Part shown: positions 27,484 through 37,785 of the stretch, one piece after another
Position numbering within the stretch: position 1 is the stretch's first letter
How the letters are laid out: every line of letters begins with the position of its first letter
Source: Shewanella oneidensis MR-1
Lineage (GTDB): Bacteria; Pseudomonadota; Gammaproteobacteria; Enterobacterales; Shewanellaceae
Direction: 5' to 3'
Length of the DNA stretch: 64,000 nt
NCBI RefSeq assembly: GCF_000146165.2
Contig: NC_004347.2
Span: forward strand, 2,232,001 to 2,296,000
Made by a program: the position numbers and the translations under genes
The notes under the pieces: generated by a model
Database searches by the model: none
What the model was told of the DNA's origin: nothing
Seen by the model: only the letters and a program-made list of their open reading frames with translations

Positions 27484-30400
27484 TGCTGCGCTCCCTCTGA
27501 TGTTGCGGTTTGTGGTTCAGCATTGAGCACAAACTCCTCAAGTTGGGCGAGGGTGTCTTTATGGTACAAGCTCAGCATGGGTCGATAGATCTCGTCGGCC
27601 AGTTTGCCAAAATTTGCTTCGGTAAAATCCTGCGGAAACCGAAACAGCCGCTGGTAATGGGGATCGGTGCCTTCGCCAAGTTCACCTTGTTCGTCCAGCC
27701 ATTCGCTTTGCGCCGCCTCGAGCCGCACACTGTGTTGGCTATCGTATTGACCATCAAGTTGACTGGTTTCATCCTCATTGATCTCTGCACTGGCGTAGGC
27801 AAGGGAGGTTTTGGGCATAAAACACAGCGGATGCAACTGTCCCTGATAAAAATGTTGTAACAAATGAACCAGTCGATCATGGGCCTGCTTTGGCGCAATG
27901 GGCGAGAGGGCGTGAAAATGCCCCATATCGAGTAGATAGCTAGGTTGTAGATAGCTGGGCTGCTGATCGCTAGGCTGAGTCAGTCCTGCGGCCATTAAAC
28001 ATAAATGGCGCAGATACAGCGCTAAAATATCCCGCCCATGGGCACTGCCAGGGCGACAACTGACCAAGCCTTTTGGACTGATATCATCAATGCGACCTTC
28101 AAGGAGCACGCGCTTTACCGACACCTTAGTCGTTGCAGCAACGTGAGATAGAGGTAACTCAAAGGCGAGCCGAATATCCGCATGGCGCGGAGCTACATCG
28201 CCGCGCATAAATAAGGTTCTGCCAATCAATGGTGCGATATCGTGGCTATATTGGCGCAGCAGCAGATCATCAAAGGGCTGCATGGGTAAATTACCACTGG
28301 CTTTTAAGCGTTGTAATAGTTCGCTACTGGGCTGCGCCTGTCCTTGTTCAAGAGCGCCTTGTTCGAGAGCTCCTTGCTCGAGCGCATCATCGAGCAACCT
28401 TGCCTGTAACAGATAACGCTCAAGCGCATTGAGGCTGAAGGGTTCATCATTATCATCCGCTTGAATATTCAGGTTTAAATCAACCTTTAATGTGCGATTA
28501 AAGAAATATTGCGCGGGATGACGAAAGAATCGGATAAAAGCGGAGATATCGACATGCTCTTCTTCACTTAGTGGCTCAATATTTTGTTGAATATCACTAT
28601 CCCCAATCGTGTCATCTTCGAGCACGATCTGCGTGTTGGCATCAATAAAACGACGCTGGATTGACTGCGTGCTGATGTCCGGTGGGCACCATTGCTGGCT
28701 GTAACTTTGTTTTATCGCCTGCGCTTGCGGCTCTGTTGACTGATACAGTTTAGGATCAAAAGGTTGTAGCGGCTGGTGGCTTATGATGGTCTCAAGCAAG
28801 GCCTGTTGGGCGGCTTCATTACCCACGGCTGGAGTTTCTGCTGTAAGCGATTCTGGCACATAACACAGCTGGCAATATTCAATCAGCTCGGAGACTAGCA
28901 TCGAGGGAATGCGCTCCGAGTTATCCCGCTCACTGCGGCCAATATAGCTGATGTAAAGCTGTTCCCGTGCCGAGAGTAGTGCTTCTAAAAACAAGTACCT
29001 ATCGTCTAATCTGCGGGAGCGATCGCCTTTGCGAGCACCAAAATGTGCCATCAGATCAAAGCCCACAGGATGTTGCATGCGCGGATATATGCCATCATTC
29101 ATGCCGAGTAGGCACACCACCTTAAACGGAATCGAGCGCATCGGCATTAAGGTACAAAAATTTACACTGCCCGCTAGATAACGCTGGCCAACCCGTGACT
29201 CGGTTAAGCGCTGATTAAACCATTGTGCGAGTACTTCGATGCTTAAGTTCAAGGCGTTTGAGTGTAAGCCGCTTTGGTCTAAAAAATAGGGGTTAACGTC
29301 GTATGCCGCTGTATAGCTGTCAGCAGGGCTGGCGGCCTGTAACTCTTGCTCTAAGGTGGCAATGGCGTCGCGGACTTCCTGTAACTGCTCACGCTCATCC
29401 TCATCGGGGGCGTAAAAAGCATTTAACAGTTGAGTCAGTTCAAATAAACGCTGGCAAGGCGCTTGAGGCTGGGCTAATTGCAGCGTGGTTTCATCGAGGA
29501 CTTCAATAAAGTTCAACAGTTTGCCAAGGGCCTGTGCCGATTGGCCTTCTACCCCTGAAACCACTAAATAGCTTGGCGCCTGTGGGCTTGCTTGATACAA
29601 GGGTGCATCGTTCCTTAAGGCATAGCCCAAGATTAACCGTTTGATACCAAAGGCCCAGGAGTTTTGCTCAAAGGCGGGCACACCCTGTTTAACACGGCTT
29701 TGCTCATCGCGCCCCCAACGCACACCGGCTTCATCTAACCAACGGCGGATCAGTGGTAGCTCGTCTTCTTCGAGTTGAAAACGCCGTAAAATCGCTGGCA
29801 CTTCTAGAATGCTTAAAATATCGGTCAGTCCGAAGCGACTCTGATTAATATTGAGTAAATTCAAAAAGCTATTAATGAGTGGCGATTCCTGCGCCGCGCC
29901 GCGGTCGGCAATGGCGTAGGGGATATATTCGAGCCCTTGTTTGGCGGCAAACACCGCATCAATATAGGGCGCGTAGGCGGCGACATCCGGCATCATTACC
30001 ACAATATCTTTGGGCGTGAGTTGGTTGTCACGATCCAGCAGGTCGAGTAAATGATCGTGTAAGGTTTCGACTTCGCGCAGCGGGCTGTGACAGCTCTTGA
30101 TTTGAATCGAATCATCGACGCGTTTTAGTCGTCTGCGGTTTGTCACCGCTTGATATAGCTCGGCATCAGGCCCGAGTACGCGATCGAGGGTTTGCATTTC
30201 TAAGATATCGTATTGCACCCCCGCCAGCATGCTAGCGTTGCAATCCGGATCGTTAGGATCGCCGCAGGGCTCGCAGTACACATCGTCGCCAAAATCGCAG
30301 TGTTCAGGTGGGAGTTCGAGCAGCATATCGAGTAATTCACGGCCCATTTTGCCATTGTTGGCAAGCAGCGGATTGCCGACCTCGAGTTTATCTTCCCATT

Positions 30401-31292
30401 GCTCGGCCAATTGGCGTTTGCCAGCATATTGCAGCGCCATTCGCGCTCGATGCCGAGGATCGATAATATCGCCCCAATAATGCTGGCATGGGCTGAGGTT
30501 AAGGATGATGACATCAATTCGGGCCGCGAGCTGGTGGAGCACGTCTATGGTTTGTGGGGCCATAGACGAAATGCCAAACACAAATAAACGCTCAGGCAAT
30601 TTGGCGAGGGAATGGGTGCTATCAGCCAGCGCGGCAATTAAATCCTGATGTAAATTGGCCCTGTGGTAATGGCTTTGACGCAGTTCGTCACGGTTGAAGG
30701 CAATCAGCGCCCGCCAAAGAATAGGTTGCCAGCGTTGTTCCTCATTTAATTTGAGTGCATCGAGTGGTTCATTGGCTTCCCATGCGGCAATCCAGTCGGG
30801 GCGGTAAACTAAATATTGGTCGAAGATATCGGCGATGCGACCGCAGAGCTGATAAAGCTTAATATTATCGGCGGCGATTGAGTTTGACGCTTCAAGTTGA
30901 TTATTTTTTGTGGTCGAGTCGGGGCTGCTTGACTCAATATGACCTAAATAATGCCGCAGCGGCCCAAAGGATTCCTCCTCAAGTAGGCGAGGCAGTAGTT
31001 GCATTAATTTCCAGGTCATTGCCGCTTTAGTAAAGGCGTTTTCCTTGGGGACATTGGGCAGTAAATCGTGACACAGTTGCCAAATGAAACTGGATGGCAA
31101 AGGGAACTCAAGCGCGGCGGCAATGCCATTTTGTTTTGCAATCTCAAGGCGTAACCAAGTCGACATCCCAGGGCTTTGCACCAAAATATGCTCGCTTTGC
31201 AATAAACAGCCACCGGGCAACGGTTGGCGCAAATACGCAGCGAGATGGGCACAGAGCACTTCCATTTGGTTGGATTGGATTAACTTCAGCAT
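27480..31292 (-). CDS. recC: Exodeoxyribonuclease V gamma subunit
   Basis: RecC is the Chi-recognising subunit, a dead helicase that splits the strands. The 1270-residue product begins MLKLIQSNQMEVL, which aligns with the E. coli start MLRVYHSNRLDVL; I therefore prefer ATG 31292 to the longer frame opening at 31331. Family motifs include LVQSPGMSTWLRLEIAKQ, MMPDVAAYAPYIDAVF, CLLGMNDGIYPR and the GDRSRRLDDRYLFLEALLSAR box. A short degenerate repeat, EQGALEQGALEQG, lies near the C-terminal third. First gene of the operon. Confidence 0.95.
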   Translation of the reverse strand: MLKLIQSNQMEVLCAHLAAYLRQPLPGGCLLQSEHILVQSPGMSTWLRLEIAKQNGIAAALEFPLPSSFIWQLCHDLLPNVPKENAFTKAAMTWKLMQLLPRLLEEESFGPLRHYLGHIESSSPDSTTKNNQLEASNSIAADNIKLYQLCGRIADIFDQYLVYRPDWIAAWEANEPLDALKLNEEQRWQPILWRALIAFNRDELRQSHYHRANLHQDLIAALADSTHSLAKLPERLFVFGISSMAPQTIDVLHQLAARIDVIILNLSPCQHYWGDIIDPRHRARMALQYAGKRQLAEQWEDKLEVGNPLLANNGKMGRELLDMLLELPPEHCDFGDDVYCEPCGDPNDPDCNASMLAGVQYDILEMQTLDRVLGPDAELYQAVTNRRRLKRVDDSIQIKSCHSPLREVETLHDHLLDLLDRDNQLTPKDIVVMMPDVAAYAPYIDAVFAAKQGLEYIPYAIADRGAAQESPLINSFLNLLNINQSRFGLTDILSILEVPAILRRFQLEEDELPLIRRWLDEAGVRWGRDEQSRVKQGVPAFEQNSWAFGIKRLILGYALRNDAPLYQASPQAPSYLVVSGVEGQSAQALGKLLNFIEVLDETTLQLAQPQAPCQRLFELTQLLNAFYAPDEDEREQLQEVRDAIATLEQELQAASPADSYTAAYDVNPYFLDQSGLHSNALNLSIEVLAQWFNQRLTESRVGQRYLAGSVNFCTLMPMRSIPFKVVCLLGMNDGIYPRMQHPVGFDLMAHFGARKGDRSRRLDDRYLFLEALLSAREQLYISYIGRSERDNSERIPSMLVSELIEYCQLCYVPESLTAETPAVGNEAAQQALLETIISHQPLQPFDPKLYQSTEPQAQAIKQSYSQQWCPPDISTQSIQRRFIDANTQIVLEDDTIGDSDIQQNIEPLSEEEHVDISAFIRFFRHPAQYFFNRTLKVDLNLNIQADDNDEPFSLNALERYLLQARLLDDALEQGALEQGALEQGQAQPSSELLQRLKASGNLPMQPFDDLLLRQYSHDIAPLIGRTLFMRGDVAPRHADIRLAFELPLSHVAATTKVSVKRVLLEGRIDDISPKGLVSCRPGSAHGRDILALYLRHLCLMAAGLTQPSDQQPSYLQPSYLLDMGHFHALSPIAPKQAHDRLVHLLQHFYQGQLHPLCFMPKTSLAYASAEINEDETSQLDGQYDSQHSVRLEAAQSEWLDEQGELGEGTDPHYQRLFRFPQDFTEANFGKLADEIYRPMLSLYHKDTLAQLEEFVLNAEPQTATSEGAQQ

Positions 31293-31401
31293 ATTCGACT
31301 CACGATTTGGGATTGCTGTTATGCATAGCAAAGTGGCTTGGCAATTCTATGTGTTTGATTTATAAGATTCAACAATCTTGTCCGCCCGCGGTCTATCCTA
31401 T

Positions 31402-33600
31402 CTATTTTAACTGTTTGCTTGGGCCAAATAGCAGCCAGTTGAGGGCTTTGGCCGCGGCATTAAAGCGCTTTAGCGCCACTTGATAGTCGTTATCCGCAAG
31501 GTTTTGGTATTTCAGTGCGACGTAGCTTTGGGTGAACGTGTCAAACTCACGACAAAACTGAGGGGATTGCTGCTGGTGTGTGTCAATAAGCTGCGCTGCA
31601 AAGGCGTTCGGGCCTAAGTGGGCTGGGCGGGCGATGCCAAATTTACTGAGTCGCTGGCAAATGCGTTGGTACTTAGCGCTGATGGGATCTTGTTCCCTTT
31701 TAAAGCGAAATAGCCCCACGCTGTAGGCGATATAGAGGCCAATAAGCCCAATACACACACTCATAAACATCGCGACTTTGGCCTTAGTGACATCCCCTAA
31801 AATACCGCTTAGCACTTTGTTTTGCCGTTCTTGATTAAAACCGAGCACCCATAAGCTCCAGTAATAATCAACGCTAGCAAAGCGTTGCCTCAACTCATTG
31901 AGCCAAGGCATAGATTTAAATCGTAAACTGCTAAAAGGGCTTTCTTGCAGGTAACTTTGCTCAGGGGAAAACTCGGCATCAAAGCCTTGCTCAATCCGAT
32001 TAGGTGCTACCATGGCGGTCGGATCAAAACGCACCCAGCCTTCATTTTCGAGCCACACCTCGGCCCAAGCGTGGGCCATGTATTGATACACGCTGAGGTA
32101 ATCGGCCTGTGGGTTGTATTCGCCTCCTTGATAGCCTGTCACCATCCGTGCCGGAATGCCGCTGGCGCGCGCCATAAAAATGAAGGCAGAGGCATAGTGG
32201 GCGCAAAACCCTGCTTTGTTTTCAAACAGAAAGTCATCGACTTGCTGCCGTCCAATCGGTGGGGGCGTGAGGGTATAGAAGAACGGCTGTTGATTAAAAT
32301 AGCCCATCATGGCCCAAAGTCGCTTATGGGGTTCTGGGTATTTAGCCTTAAATTCATCGGCGAGTTGGCGCGCTCGGGGATTGCTGTCCGCTGGCAGATT
32401 GAGGTTTATTTGTCGCTGTTTGGCACTTAAGGTGAGATCCATTTTCGCCTGTGGCCACGAACTGGCATTGTAGCCCATTCGTTGATCGACATTACGCAGC
32501 GCATAGAGCCGATAGTCGGGCAAATTCACCAGCTTATCATCTTGGCTGTAGGCCACATCAAGGCCAAATAGCCAAGGTTGATGACTGGGTTCGGCAATCA
32601 CTTGGTAACGGTAAACCCTTGGTTGGCTATTGCTGGTACTGTTTTGTGTTTTTGGCGTTAACGAGGGCAACTGCCGCGCAGGATCTGGCCTTGAGGGCGG
32701 AAAGAAAAACGCATCCTTTTGAATTTGTTTGATACCCGCATCTTGGCGCCATGTTAAGCCGTCATAATCTTCCAGCACTAGGGCGCGCCAGTAGAGTTCG
32801 GCTTGGGTAGGGCTGGCATCGGTAAAACTCACCCTAAATGCCAAGGCCGATGAGCGAGTGAGTTTACTGATATCGCCCACGGCAAGGGAGTCCGACAGCC
32901 CGGTTTGGGCTTCCTTCATATTGGGCACAAGCCAAAGCGGTGCAAAACGGGGCAGTACCAAAAAAAGTAATAACGCTAAGGGCATACTTTGCAGCAATAA
33001 TTTAGCGCCAATCCATGCCGTGTGTTGCCAGCGATGTTGGCTTTGGTAGAGGGTGACCAATACGCAGGTATTGATAATCGTGACGCCAATAAGGTGCACG
33101 GTATTGAGCATGGATTGGTGGTCAATAAAGGTGAGGGCAATTAGAAAATAGCCGACAATCACGACGGCCCTTACATCCCTAACACTTCGCATCTCAATGT
33201 ATTTTAATGCATAACCTAAAATGAGCAGGTTGACTAAGGCGTTTAATAGCCCAATTGTGCCCGAGACCAGTGCCAGCGTGATTGCCGCGCCGACAGCAAG
33301 GCTTGTGACAAGATAACGGGGAGGTTTAGCGACTTTGCCGACATAGATACCAATGCGCCACAGCAAGCAAATGGCGCAGATCCCAAGGGTCCAAGGGGTG
33401 GTTTTATCAAATAATGGGCTGAGCACCGCTAAATTGGTGAGCAGTAGCCAAAACAGGGTTTGGCGACTGATATTATCCCCAGTTTGAGGTCCATTAGCGC
33501 GATAGGCATTTAGCTGAGCTGCACTCGCCTTGGGTGAATTAAGAGGCTGTTGATCTGCACTTTCCGTGGTCATTGCACTGGTCATTGATTTGAGGCTCAT
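31402..33600 (-). CDS. TgpA-like transmembrane transglutaminase-fold protein (DUF3488)
   Basis: A 732-residue inner-membrane protein with a bundle of hydrophobic helices in the first 200 residues, a periplasmic transglutaminase-like domain, and one helix near 620 followed by a cytoplasmic tail. The Cys-His-Asp triad is visible as KAGFCAHYASAF, MAHAWAEVW and WVRFDPTAMV. Relatives include TgpA of Pseudomonas aeruginosa, which is needed for viability, though its substrate is unknown. Last of a three-gene operon with the DUF58 and MoxR genes; its ATG overlaps the DUF58 stop. Confidence 0.88.
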   Translation of the reverse strand: MSLKSMTSAMTTESADQQPLNSPKASAAQLNAYRANGPQTGDNISRQTLFWLLLTNLAVLSPLFDKTTPWTLGICAICLLWRIGIYVGKVAKPPRYLVTSLAVGAAITLALVSGTIGLLNALVNLLILGYALKYIEMRSVRDVRAVVIVGYFLIALTFIDHQSMLNTVHLIGVTIINTCVLVTLYQSQHRWQHTAWIGAKLLLQSMPLALLLFLVLPRFAPLWLVPNMKEAQTGLSDSLAVGDISKLTRSSALAFRVSFTDASPTQAELYWRALVLEDYDGLTWRQDAGIKQIQKDAFFFPPSRPDPARQLPSLTPKTQNSTSNSQPRVYRYQVIAEPSHQPWLFGLDVAYSQDDKLVNLPDYRLYALRNVDQRMGYNASSWPQAKMDLTLSAKQRQINLNLPADSNPRARQLADEFKAKYPEPHKRLWAMMGYFNQQPFFYTLTPPPIGRQQVDDFLFENKAGFCAHYASAFIFMARASGIPARMVTGYQGGEYNPQADYLSVYQYMAHAWAEVWLENEGWVRFDPTAMVAPNRIEQGFDAEFSPEQSYLQESPFSSLRFKSMPWLNELRQRFASVDYYWSLWVLGFNQERQNKVLSGILGDVTKAKVAMFMSVCIGLIGLYIAYSVGLFRFKREQDPISAKYQRICQRLSKFGIARPAHLGPNAFAAQLIDTHQQQSPQFCREFDTFTQSYVALKYQNLADNDYQVALKRFNAAAKALNWLLFGPSKQLK

Positions 33601-34685
33601 AGGCGATCCTCAACATCTGAGGCTGTTTGAGTGCTATGCCTGTGGGGAGGAATATTTGGCTTATGACTAAACCCATGATTGACAGAGGATTTATCGCTTT
33701 TATCTGGGGTTTGGGTATGTGCTCCGTAGAGCGCCAGCGCCCGTTGGCAGGCGATTCGGTGCGAGTTACCGAGGGCGGGCGCAAGAATAATATCTTCCCC
33801 ATCAGGCTGTTGCAGCCAAAGGCCAAAATATTGCTCAAGCTGACTTAAGCGGTTCACCTGCCAGCTTAATTGGCTGAGCTGCTGTTCGAGGTGCGTAGGA
33901 TCAGGGGCTAATTTTAACCATACCGGATCACCTTGAGGCTGTTCAAACTCCTTAGTTAACATGCCACGCCCTTGGGCCCATTGCTTCCATGCCACTTGCT
34001 TTAATGACTCACCGAGCACATGGGGTTTAAGGCCTTTATATTCATCAATGCCAGCAATATATTTGCCTGCCCGCTCAAGCGGTTCGTCCTGTCCGGATTC
34101 CGTTGCGGCTTCAAGTTGTAAGGGGCTTTCAAGCGGCTGGGCATAGACAATATGGGCGTTATCAAGGTCGATATGCGACCAAGCACGGCAGAGTCCTAAA
34201 GGGTAGGTGGATTCAATCTTCAGCCGTCTAGCGGAGACTATTCCACGCTGTTGATTTGCAAACGACACTAGCGCTTGCTCGTCCTGCGTGCCAACGTGTT
34301 TGACTAAATAACCTAAATTATTCGGATAATTTAGGCTGATATGATGACTGCTGTGGTTTGAGTTAAGCAAAATAGGAAAAGTGATCGTCTCGCCCGCATA
34401 CACCTCCGGCGGCGTGAGTGCCCGTAGTCGCAGTCCAGCCAAGTTTTTGTAACTATAGAGAATGCAGGTATTGAATAAGCTGAGCAGCAAAATACTCAGG
34501 CCAATCACCAGATTGTTCTGATAGTTAGTACCAAACAAGTACAGTAGCAATACCAGACCCAGCCAAACAAACCCAAAGCCACTGGGCAGAATAAAGATAC
34601 TGCGATGGCTTAAGGTGAACTCAGAACTGGGCGGCATGCGCCTTGCCAACCAGCGCTGCCAAAAAGCAGAAAACACGCGTTTCAC
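33597..34685 (-). CDS. DUF58 domain protein
   Basis: A 362-residue protein with two adjacent hydrophobic helices near the N-terminus (about 30-75) and a DUF58/VWA-like domain marked by AGIDEYKGLKPHVLGESLKQ and VAWKQWAQGRGMLTKEF. Members occur almost always between a MoxR ATPase and a transglutaminase protein, as here; the trio is thought to work at the cell envelope, but the mechanism is not known. The ribosome-binding site is weak. The frame overlaps the next gene by four bases. Confidence 0.87.
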   Translation of the reverse strand: MKRVFSAFWQRWLARRMPPSSEFTLSHRSIFILPSGFGFVWLGLVLLLYLFGTNYQNNLVIGLSILLLSLFNTCILYSYKNLAGLRLRALTPPEVYAGETITFPILLNSNHSSHHISLNYPNNLGYLVKHVGTQDEQALVSFANQQRGIVSARRLKIESTYPLGLCRAWSHIDLDNAHIVYAQPLESPLQLEAATESGQDEPLERAGKYIAGIDEYKGLKPHVLGESLKQVAWKQWAQGRGMLTKEFEQPQGDPVWLKLAPDPTHLEQQLSQLSWQVNRLSQLEQYFGLWLQQPDGEDIILAPALGNSHRIACQRALALYGAHTQTPDKSDKSSVNHGFSHKPNIPPHRHSTQTASDVEDRL

Positions 34686-34735
34686 ACTGTCCTCATCTTC
34701 TTTTCAATATTCACATTTAATGGCTGATTGAGCCG

Positions 34736-35677
34736 TTACATGATCGGATTCACACCTGCGAGGATCCGCTCCGAGAGCGCTTCCCCCTGCAATTGGCTGC
34801 TGGTGCGCAGTCGATGTTCGGCGACGCTGCAAAATACCGCCTGCACATCTTCGGGTACTAAATAGTGCCTACCTTCTAAAAATGCCCAAGCCTTGGCCGC
34901 TTGCAACAGGGCTTTGGTTGCCCGTGGCGACAGGCCAATGGCGTCCGTTTGGCTGCGAGAAGTATGGATTAAGGCCAAAATATAATTAAGCAGCGCATCG
35001 GATGCGGTGACCTTATCGCATTGCTCCTGCAATTGGGTTAACGCCATTGGGGTTAAACATTGCGGCAGATTATCGAGGGTTTGCGGCGTTTGCACTGATT
35101 TAAGCATCGCAAGCTCGGCATCGTGGCTAGGATAACCAATGGAAATCCGCATCATAAAGCGGTCGAGCTGAGATTCGGGCAGTGGGAAGGTGCCAGATTG
35201 CTCAGTCGGGTTTTGCGTAGCAATCACAAAAAATGGATTGGGCAATCTGTGGGTTATACCATCGACAGAAATTTGCTGCTCGGCCATGGCCTCGAGCAGC
35301 GCGCTTTGCGTCTTAGGACTGGCGCGGTTAATCTCATCGGCCAGCACCATCTGCTTAAAAATCGGCCCGGGATGAAACACAAATTGCGCTTGGTGTTTAT
35401 CAAAAATCGAGACCCCGAGAATATCGGCGGGCAGCATATCACTGGTAAATTGAATGCGTTGATAACTTAAGCCTAGGCTCTGTGCGAGGGCATGGGACAA
35501 GCTGGTTTTGCCCATACCGGGTAAATCTTCAATTAACAGGTGCCCACGGGCGAGAATACAGGCGAGGGCTAAGCGAATTTGCCGTGGCTTGCCCAATAAA
35601 ACCTGTTCAAGTTGTTGTAATAGTTGGCTTAAACCAGAATGTGCCACGGGAGACTCCTTGCGCATAGATGAGGTCAT
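34736..35677 (-). CDS. MoxR-family AAA+ ATPase
   Basis: A 313-residue chaperone-like AAA+ ATPase. Walker A is EDLPGMGKTSLSHALAQ, Walker B and its extension VLADEINRASPKTQSALLEAM, sensor 1 FFVIATQNPTEQSGTFPLPE, and the C-terminal lid carries GLSPRATKALLQAAKAWAF. First gene of the MoxR-DUF58-TgpA operon, 50 bases before the next start. Three starts are possible (GTG 35689, ATG 35677, ATG 35665); I give the middle one. Confidence 0.93.
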   Translation of the reverse strand: MTSSMRKESPVAHSGLSQLLQQLEQVLLGKPRQIRLALACILARGHLLIEDLPGMGKTSLSHALAQSLGLSYQRIQFTSDMLPADILGVSIFDKHQAQFVFHPGPIFKQMVLADEINRASPKTQSALLEAMAEQQISVDGITHRLPNPFFVIATQNPTEQSGTFPLPESQLDRFMMRISIGYPSHDAELAMLKSVQTPQTLDNLPQCLTPMALTQLQEQCDKVTASDALLNYILALIHTSRSQTDAIGLSPRATKALLQAAKAWAFLEGRHYLVPEDVQAVFCSVAEHRLRTSSQLQGEALSERILAGVNPIM

Positions 35678-35689
35678 TAGCTCTACCAC

Positions 35690-36027
35690 TATGGCGGAAT
35701 ATGCTGCGCTTAGCCAGTGGCTTTTACTGCGAAATCAATCGGCTTAGTGAGATTCCTATAGTCCACAGAATAGGTGAGTTATGGCATTCTATTATCAACA
35801 TGCAGCAATGTGTGGGGAAAAAATGCATTGAAGTAATGTGCAGGGATACAACAACTGAGTTATTAATAACTCGTTCAAACCATTTGAGCCAGAGTAGGTT
35901 GTTGTAGGTAAACTGAAAGTGCATTATGTCATTCATCTAAAATGAATGATGAGATGGACGCTCCCTAATACGGCGTCAATGCGCCAAACTGATGTTGAAC
36001 CATACAGTTACTTAAGGAGCATCCATT
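35690..36027. other. Intergenic region and IS110 left end
   Basis: The first part presumably carries the promoter of the moxR operon on the minus strand. From about 35950 the sequence belongs to the IS110 element upstream of its transposase (GGACGCTCC, then GGAGCATCC just before the start at 36028, a pair of imperfectly complementary words). No gene is seen. Confidence 0.4.
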
Positions 36028-36938
36028 ATGAAAGCTAGCACTATTGCGATCGATTTGGCAAAAAATGTATTTCAAGTATTGGGGATGGATAAACACGCCA
36101 AACAAGTATTCAGCCAGCGCTTAAATCGTGCCCAATTGAGCGAATTTATGTCGCAGCAGCCTGTCTGCGATGTGGTCTTTGAGGCGTGTTATTCCTCCAT
36201 TATTGGGGACGTAAGTTTCTTGCCATGGGGCACTGCGTTAAGCTCATCCCCGCTCTGCACGTTACCCCCTTTGTCCGCGGCAGCAAGAACAATAAAAATG
36301 ATGCCATGGCAATTTATGAAGCCAGCTTTAGGCCCAATCTTCGCTTCGTGCCAGTTAAAACCGAAGCACAACAAGAAATATTGATGCTGCACCGCGTCAG
36401 GGAGCGCTTGGTAAAACAACGTATCGCCTGCACCAATCAAATTCGTGGCGTATTGGTTGATTTTGGTATTTACATTCCTCAGGGCCATAGTGCGTTTGAG
36501 CGGGCAATGTTGAATGTCATCAATGATGGTGCACAGCGGCCTAATTAATCAGCTGATAAAACAGTTAGTCGAGCGTGACCCCAATGGCAGGATTTTATTA
36601 AGTATCCCAGATGTAGGCCCGATTATCGCTTCAGCGTTTGTTGCTTCAATTGGTGCAGGGCAAGCCTTTAACAGCCCGAAAGAACTGGCAGTCTGGTTAG
36701 GGCTGACCCCCAAACAATTCGCTTCAGGCAACAAGAGTGTATTTACGCAAACAGCTTATCCATGGTGCCAGAACGGTAGTCAGCCATGCCAGCAAGAAAA
36801 ATAACGATTTAAATCAGTGGATAACTCAATTAAGAAGCCGTAAAAGTATCTGCACAACGGTGGTTGCCACCGCCCACAGACTCGCAAGATTAATGTGGAT
36901 TTTGTTACAGAAACAAGTGCCAGATTTACTCTTTGATT
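36028..36938 (+). pseudogene. IS110-family transposase, broken by several frameshifts
   Basis: The N-terminal DEDD domain begins MKASTIAIDLAKNVFQV and breaks near 36190, where the next frame continues as HYWGRKFLAMGHCVKLIP and NKNDAMAIYEASFRPNL. A second shift near 36530 moves to LINQLIKQLVERDPNGRIL and the C-terminal SIPDVGPIIASAFVASIG. A third near 36745 moves to YLRKQLIHGARTVVSHASK, ending at 36938. All pieces are collinear with a normal IS110 transposase, so the gene is dead through small indels rather than insertion. Confidence 0.9.
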
Positions 36939-36971
36939 GAGTCTACTGCTAAATATCCCTTGGCGTTACTA

Positions 36972-37235
36972 GGGCGTGTTGACGTTTCGAGATTAAATTT
37001 TGTTCGTTCTGGCAAGTTCGTGCTCGCGAAACGAGGAATGATGTGTAGTTATTCTACTCAAATGACGAGTGACAAAGAGCAAGGGCTTGCCAGACGAACC
37101 CTTCGGGCAGCATTTGGCTGGCTTTTCTGCCGCGTTATCGTCCGTTTATGTAGAATAACTACACTGCACGGACTTTGCCTTGCATAAAAGCCAGCCAAAT
37201 TGTTGCAAAAATAACCCTGAAACGTCAACACGCCC
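36972..37235 (+). repeat. 264-bp MITE-like element, copy 1
   Basis: Terminal inverted repeats GGGCGTGTTGACGTTTC and its complement bound a 264-bp non-coding unit flanked by TA on both sides (36970-36971, 37236-37237). Inside is a second perfect inverted pair, GTGTAGTTATTCTAC (37043-37057) and GTAGAATAACTACAC (37150-37164). An almost identical copy lies inverted at 40503-40766. The TA duplication suggests mobilisation by an IS630/Tc1-type transposase. Confidence 0.9.
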
Positions 37236-37284
37236 TAAGCATTATTCATCTTATTCGGAGCGATGTTGTCTGACTTCACTCGCG

Positions 37285-37668
37285 CTATAGCTCATATAAC
37301 TCTAAGGGTAAGCCGTCTGGATCGCTAAAGAAGGTGAACTTTTTGCCTGTGTATTCGTCGATACGGGCGGGTTCGACGGCGATATGATGGGCAATAAGAT
37401 GTTTAATCGCGACTTCAATCGAGACGACGCGAAAGGCGAGATGCCTAAGACCGCAGGCTTCGGGATAGCTTGGGCGCTTTGGGGGATTTTCGAAGGAAAA
37501 CAACTCAATTTGACTCTTATCGGGCAGTTGTAAATCAAGTTTGTAGGATTGGCGATCCTCACGGTAATGTTCTGCAAGCACGGTAAGGCCAAGAATAGTC
37601 ACATAAAAATGTTTGGACTTTTGATAGTCACTGCAAATAATCGCTGCATGGTGAATGCCGAGTAACAT
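37285..37668 (-). CDS. gloA2: VOC-family protein, YaeR/GloA2 type
   Basis: A 127-residue single vicinal-oxygen-chelate protein. It aligns along its length with E. coli YaeR: LGIHHAAIICSDYQKSKHFY at the start, QIELFSFENPPKRPSYPEAC in the middle, GLRHLAFRV, and FTFFSDPDGLPLELYEL at the end. The metal ligands (His near the N-terminus, Glu in IELFSF, His in RHLAF, Glu in LELYE) are present. The substrate is unproven; a glyoxalase-like role is assigned by homology. Stands alone between the MITE and the amylase gene. Confidence 0.9.
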   Translation of the reverse strand: MLLGIHHAAIICSDYQKSKHFYVTILGLTVLAEHYREDRQSYKLDLQLPDKSQIELFSFENPPKRPSYPEACGLRHLAFRVVSIEVAIKHLIAHHIAVEPARIDEYTGKKFTFFSDPDGLPLELYEL

Positions 37669-37711
37669 GGTTTTCCTCTATCCTATTGAACTCACTTAAA
37701 ACTAACTCGTT

Positions 37712-37750
37712 TAAAAAAGCCAGAGTCACAACTGAGTGCGACTCTGGTGC
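37712..37750 (-). terminator. Terminator after the alpha-amylase gene
   Basis: CCAGAGTC (37720-37727) and GACTCTGG (37740-37747) form a stem. Read on the minus strand it is followed by a T-run (complement of AAAAAA at 37713-37718). Confidence 0.75.
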
Positions 37751-37785
37751 TAACTTTGGGTCTTTTAGCTTACGAATCTAGCTGG

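Noticed and set aside
28300..28400. Short repeats inside recC (EQGALEQGALEQG)
   Set aside because: Only about two and a half short in-frame units; a minor protein length variation, not a repeat element.
36186..36804. Separate small genes inside the IS110 region
   Set aside because: They are collinear pieces of one frameshifted IS110 transposase.
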